Shown here: positions 6,388 to 8,139 of the stretch, piece after piece | Layout of the letters: each line of letters opens with the position of its first letter | Numbering within the stretch: position 1 is the first letter of the stretch | NCBI GenBank assembly: GCA_947178115.1 | Contig: CAMWXF010000059.1 | Span: 1-8,139 of the forward strand | Source: an uncultured Lachnospiraceae bacterium | GTDB lineage: Bacteria; Bacillota; Clostridia; Lachnospirales; Lachnospiraceae | Length of the DNA: 8,139 bases | Direction: 5' to 3' | Notes under the pieces: model-generated | Database searches by the model: none | What the model was told of the DNA's origin: nothing | What the model saw: the letters and a program-made list of their open reading frames with translations, nothing else | Translations under genes and position numbers: made by a program

Positions 6388-7311
6388 CTATTCATCCTCC
6401 TGCGTCTTCTTAACCCCTGCCTGCACCGTCGCAACCGACGTACTCACACCCCTTGCCAATCTTCTGCGGATCAGAATATCCGCCACAAGCGATACCACGA
6501 AAAGTGTCACTGCCAACACTTTGGATACGGCCAGCGTCGTGTGGGGGATAAAGAGCGTGTCCGTGCGGATTCCCTCGATCCATGCCCTACCCAGACCATA
6601 ACCGCCCAGATACAGCAGCCACATCTCGCCCTGAAATCTCTTATGCTGTCTGTATGTCAGCATAATCAGAAGAAGCGCCAGATTCCATAAACTCTCATAA
6701 AGAAATGTAGGGTGTACCTGTATATAATTCGTTCCCTCGGCGATATGCCTTGCTATGTTCTCCGAAATATCAACGCTCCTGACGGCCTCCACCGGCAGCC
6801 GCATGGCCAACAGATTCTCCGTGTACTCTCCGAATACTTCCCGATTTGTAAAATTGCCCCAGCGGCCGATCACCTGTCCGAGCACCAGCCCGGGAACACA
6901 GACATCCGCAATCTGCAGGAAACTGCATTTCTTCACTTTGCAGTATACCCACATTGTAGTAAACGCCGCAATCACCGCGCCATAGATCGCCAGCCCGCCG
7001 TTTCGCAGATTTAATATGCCGATCAGGTTGTTCTTATACATATCCCACTGGAATACCACATAATAAATCCTTGCTCCGATGATGGAAAAAATAATGGCGT
7101 AAATGGCAAAATCCCAGATCAGATCCGGATCCAGATTTTCTTTCTTCGCCACATGGGCGGCCATCAGTACACCGCATAAAACGCCGATTCCGATGATCAC
7201 GCCGTATAAAGCGACCTGAAATCCGAAGATACTGAAACTCTTCGGCACATGATTCAAATAGATTCCAAGGTTCGGGAACGCAATGTCCGTCACATTCATA
7301 ATGTCCTGCAT
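6388..7311 (-). CDS. lgt: Prolipoprotein diacylglyceryl transferase Lgt
   Basis: This 307-residue polytopic inner-membrane enzyme transfers diacylglycerol from phosphatidylglycerol to the lipobox cysteine of prolipoproteins, the first step of lipoprotein maturation. About seven hydrophobic segments are visible (e.g. 33-53, 66-88, 107-124, 136-148, 205-220, 228-241, 260-281). The Lgt signature GQVIGRWGNFTNREVFG (145-161) carries R150, N153, E158 and G161, in register with essential E. coli residues. HPTFLYES (200-207) and GRAWIEGIR (241-249) are also typical. At the site of E. coli His103 (GGMSFHG) this protein has Tyr110 (GGLAIYG). The start is ATG with GGAGG six bases upstream, 21 nt after the ychF stop, so the two are probably co-transcribed. 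The tail after 281 is hydrophilic and slightly extended. Confidence 0.96.
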   Translation of the reverse strand: MQDIMNVTDIAFPNLGIYLNHVPKSFSIFGFQVALYGVIIGIGVLCGVLMAAHVAKKENLDPDLIWDFAIYAIIFSIIGARIYYVVFQWDMYKNNLIGILNLRNGGLAIYGAVIAAFTTMWVYCKVKKCSFLQIADVCVPGLVLGQVIGRWGNFTNREVFGEYTENLLAMRLPVEAVRSVDISENIARHIAEGTNYIQVHPTFLYESLWNLALLLIMLTYRQHKRFQGEMWLLYLGGYGLGRAWIEGIRTDTLFIPHTTLAVSKVLAVTLFVVSLVADILIRRRLARGVSTSVATVQAGVKKTQEDE

Positions 7312-7322
7312 ACCAGACCTCC
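7312..7322 (-). promoter_or_regulatory. Strong ribosome binding site of lgt
   Basis: A perfect GGAGG (7322-7318) lies six bases before the ATG at 7311. It decides this start over an in-frame ATG four codons further on (MQDIM), which has no comparable site. Confidence 0.75.
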
Positions 7323-7332
7323 GCTGCTGCCG

Positions 7333-8139
7333 CTATACATTAAATCGGAATAAGATCACATCACCGTCCTGCACGATATAATCTTTGCCTTCCATACCGA
7401 CCAGCCCTTTCTCTCTGGCTGCCGCAAGAGAGCCCTGTTCCAGCAGATCCTTATAATTAACCACTTCCGCCTTAATAAATCCTCTCTCGAAATCGGTATG
7501 TATCTTACCGGCTGCCTGAGGCGCTTTGGTGCCGATTTTGATCGTCCATGCTCTGGTTTCGTCTTCCCCCGCGGTAAGAAAACTCATTAAGCCCAGAATC
7601 CGATAGCTTGCCTTAATCAGCTTCTGCAACCCGGACTCGGACAGCCCCAGATCTTCTAAAAACATCGCCGTCTCTTCCTCATCCAGCTCCGCAATTTCCT
7701 GTTCAATCTGCGCACAGATCACGAATACCTCACTGTCATTTGCTGCAGCAAACTCTTTCACTTTCGCCACACCCGCATTGGAAGCGCCGTCTTCCGACAG
7801 ATCGTCCTCCGCCACGTTCGCCGCGAAGATCACAGGCTTATAGGTCAACAGATTATAGGACGCAAGAAGCGCCGCCTCGTCTTCATCTTCCGTCTCGAAT
7901 CCCTTCGCCAGTTTGCCTTCTTCCAGATGAGCCTTGATTCTCTCAAGAAGCGCATACTCTTTTGCAACTGTCTTATCCATTTTCGCCACCTTGGCGGTCT
8001 TGGCGATTCTTCTGTCCAGAATCTCAATATCCGAAAAGATCAATTCCAAATTAATGGTCTCGATATCCCGCAGCGGGTCGATGGTGCCGTCCACGTGTAC
8101 GATATTGCTGTCCTCGAAACATCTCACTACATGCACGAC
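7333..8139 (-). CDS. ychF: Redox-regulated P-loop ATPase YchF (Obg family), partial: C-terminal 268 residues
   Basis: The reading frame enters from the right edge without a start. The first visible codons, VVHVVRCFEDSNIVHVDG, are the internal YchF block after switch II. YchF is a cytoplasmic, ribosome-associated Obg-family protein that prefers ATP to GTP. A coiled-coil helical insert follows (about 28-80), then KPVIFAANVAED with the NVxE form of the G4 motif (108-111) linked to ATP use. The C-terminal TGS domain spans about 184-268, with LMSFLTAG, HTDFERGFIKAEV and the ending GDVILFRFNV. The family is about 363 residues, so roughly 95, including the P-loop and switch regions, are outside. The GTG at 8136 is an internal valine, not a start. 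The TAG stop lies 21 nt before lgt. Confidence 0.96.
   Translation of the reverse strand, partial: VVHVVRCFEDSNIVHVDGTIDPLRDIETINLELIFSDIEILDRRIAKTAKVAKMDKTVAKEYALLERIKAHLEEGKLAKGFETEDEDEAALLASYNLLTYKPVIFAANVAEDDLSEDGASNAGVAKVKEFAAANDSEVFVICAQIEQEIAELDEEETAMFLEDLGLSESGLQKLIKASYRILGLMSFLTAGEDETRAWTIKIGTKAPQAAGKIHTDFERGFIKAEVVNYKDLLEQGSLAAAREKGLVGMEGKDYIVQDGDVILFRFNV

Noticed and set aside
8134..8136. GTG as a start codon for a short 267-residue protein at the right edge
   Set aside because: The residues before and after it match the interior of YchF, and the frame stays open to the edge; the true start is outside the window.
1..8139. A mobile element, CRISPR array, toxin-antitoxin, phage or novel defence system
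   Set aside because: No transposase, integrase, spaced direct repeats (other than the MraZ boxes and the tail repeat), tRNA or unfamiliar gene is present; gene order is the conserved dcw layout.

Overview
The window is a stretch of core chromosome from a Clostridia-type Bacillota, most likely Lachnospiraceae. That placement rests on gene order, protein style and strong GGAGG-type ribosome binding sites. All seven genes lie on the minus strand and are read from right to left. They form the start of the division and cell wall (dcw) cluster, preceded by two housekeeping genes.

Region by region, in transcription order: the 3' part of ychF (8139-7333, 5' end outside the window), lgt (7311-6388), and a perfect-stem intrinsic terminator (6360-6332). 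A new transcription unit then begins with a sigma-A-like promoter (6297-6269), four AAGTGG boxes spaced exactly 10 bp apart that look like the MraZ operator (6260-6225), and a leader of about 140-180 nt. The genes of this unit are mraZ (6081-5650), rsmH/mraW (5610-4675), an ftsL-like gene (4604-4119), a class B penicillin-binding protein in the ftsI/pbpB position (4087-1820, TTG start), and a second class B PBP in the spoVD position (1750 to beyond the left edge). mraY or another murein gene would be expected next, outside the window.

How they work together: MraZ probably autoregulates the cluster. RsmH methylates 16S rRNA. The FtsL-like protein is a bitopic divisome scaffold. The two PBPs are the transpeptidases that cross-link septal (and, for SpoVD, possibly spore cortex) peptidoglycan. 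Lgt starts lipoprotein maturation. YchF is a ribosome-associated P-loop ATPase.

I see no mobile element, CRISPR array, RNA gene or evident new system: the gene content is ordinary. The second-look items are finer. A 49-nt hairpin between the two PBP genes buries the Shine-Dalgarno of the second. The second PBP has KTA in place of the catalytic KTG. Four cysteines sit at identical offsets around the active sites of both PBPs, including a pair spaced like the redox pair of B. subtilis SpoVD. The first PBP has a very acidic C-terminal tail with a three-copy octapeptide repeat. The MraZ box array is unusually clean.
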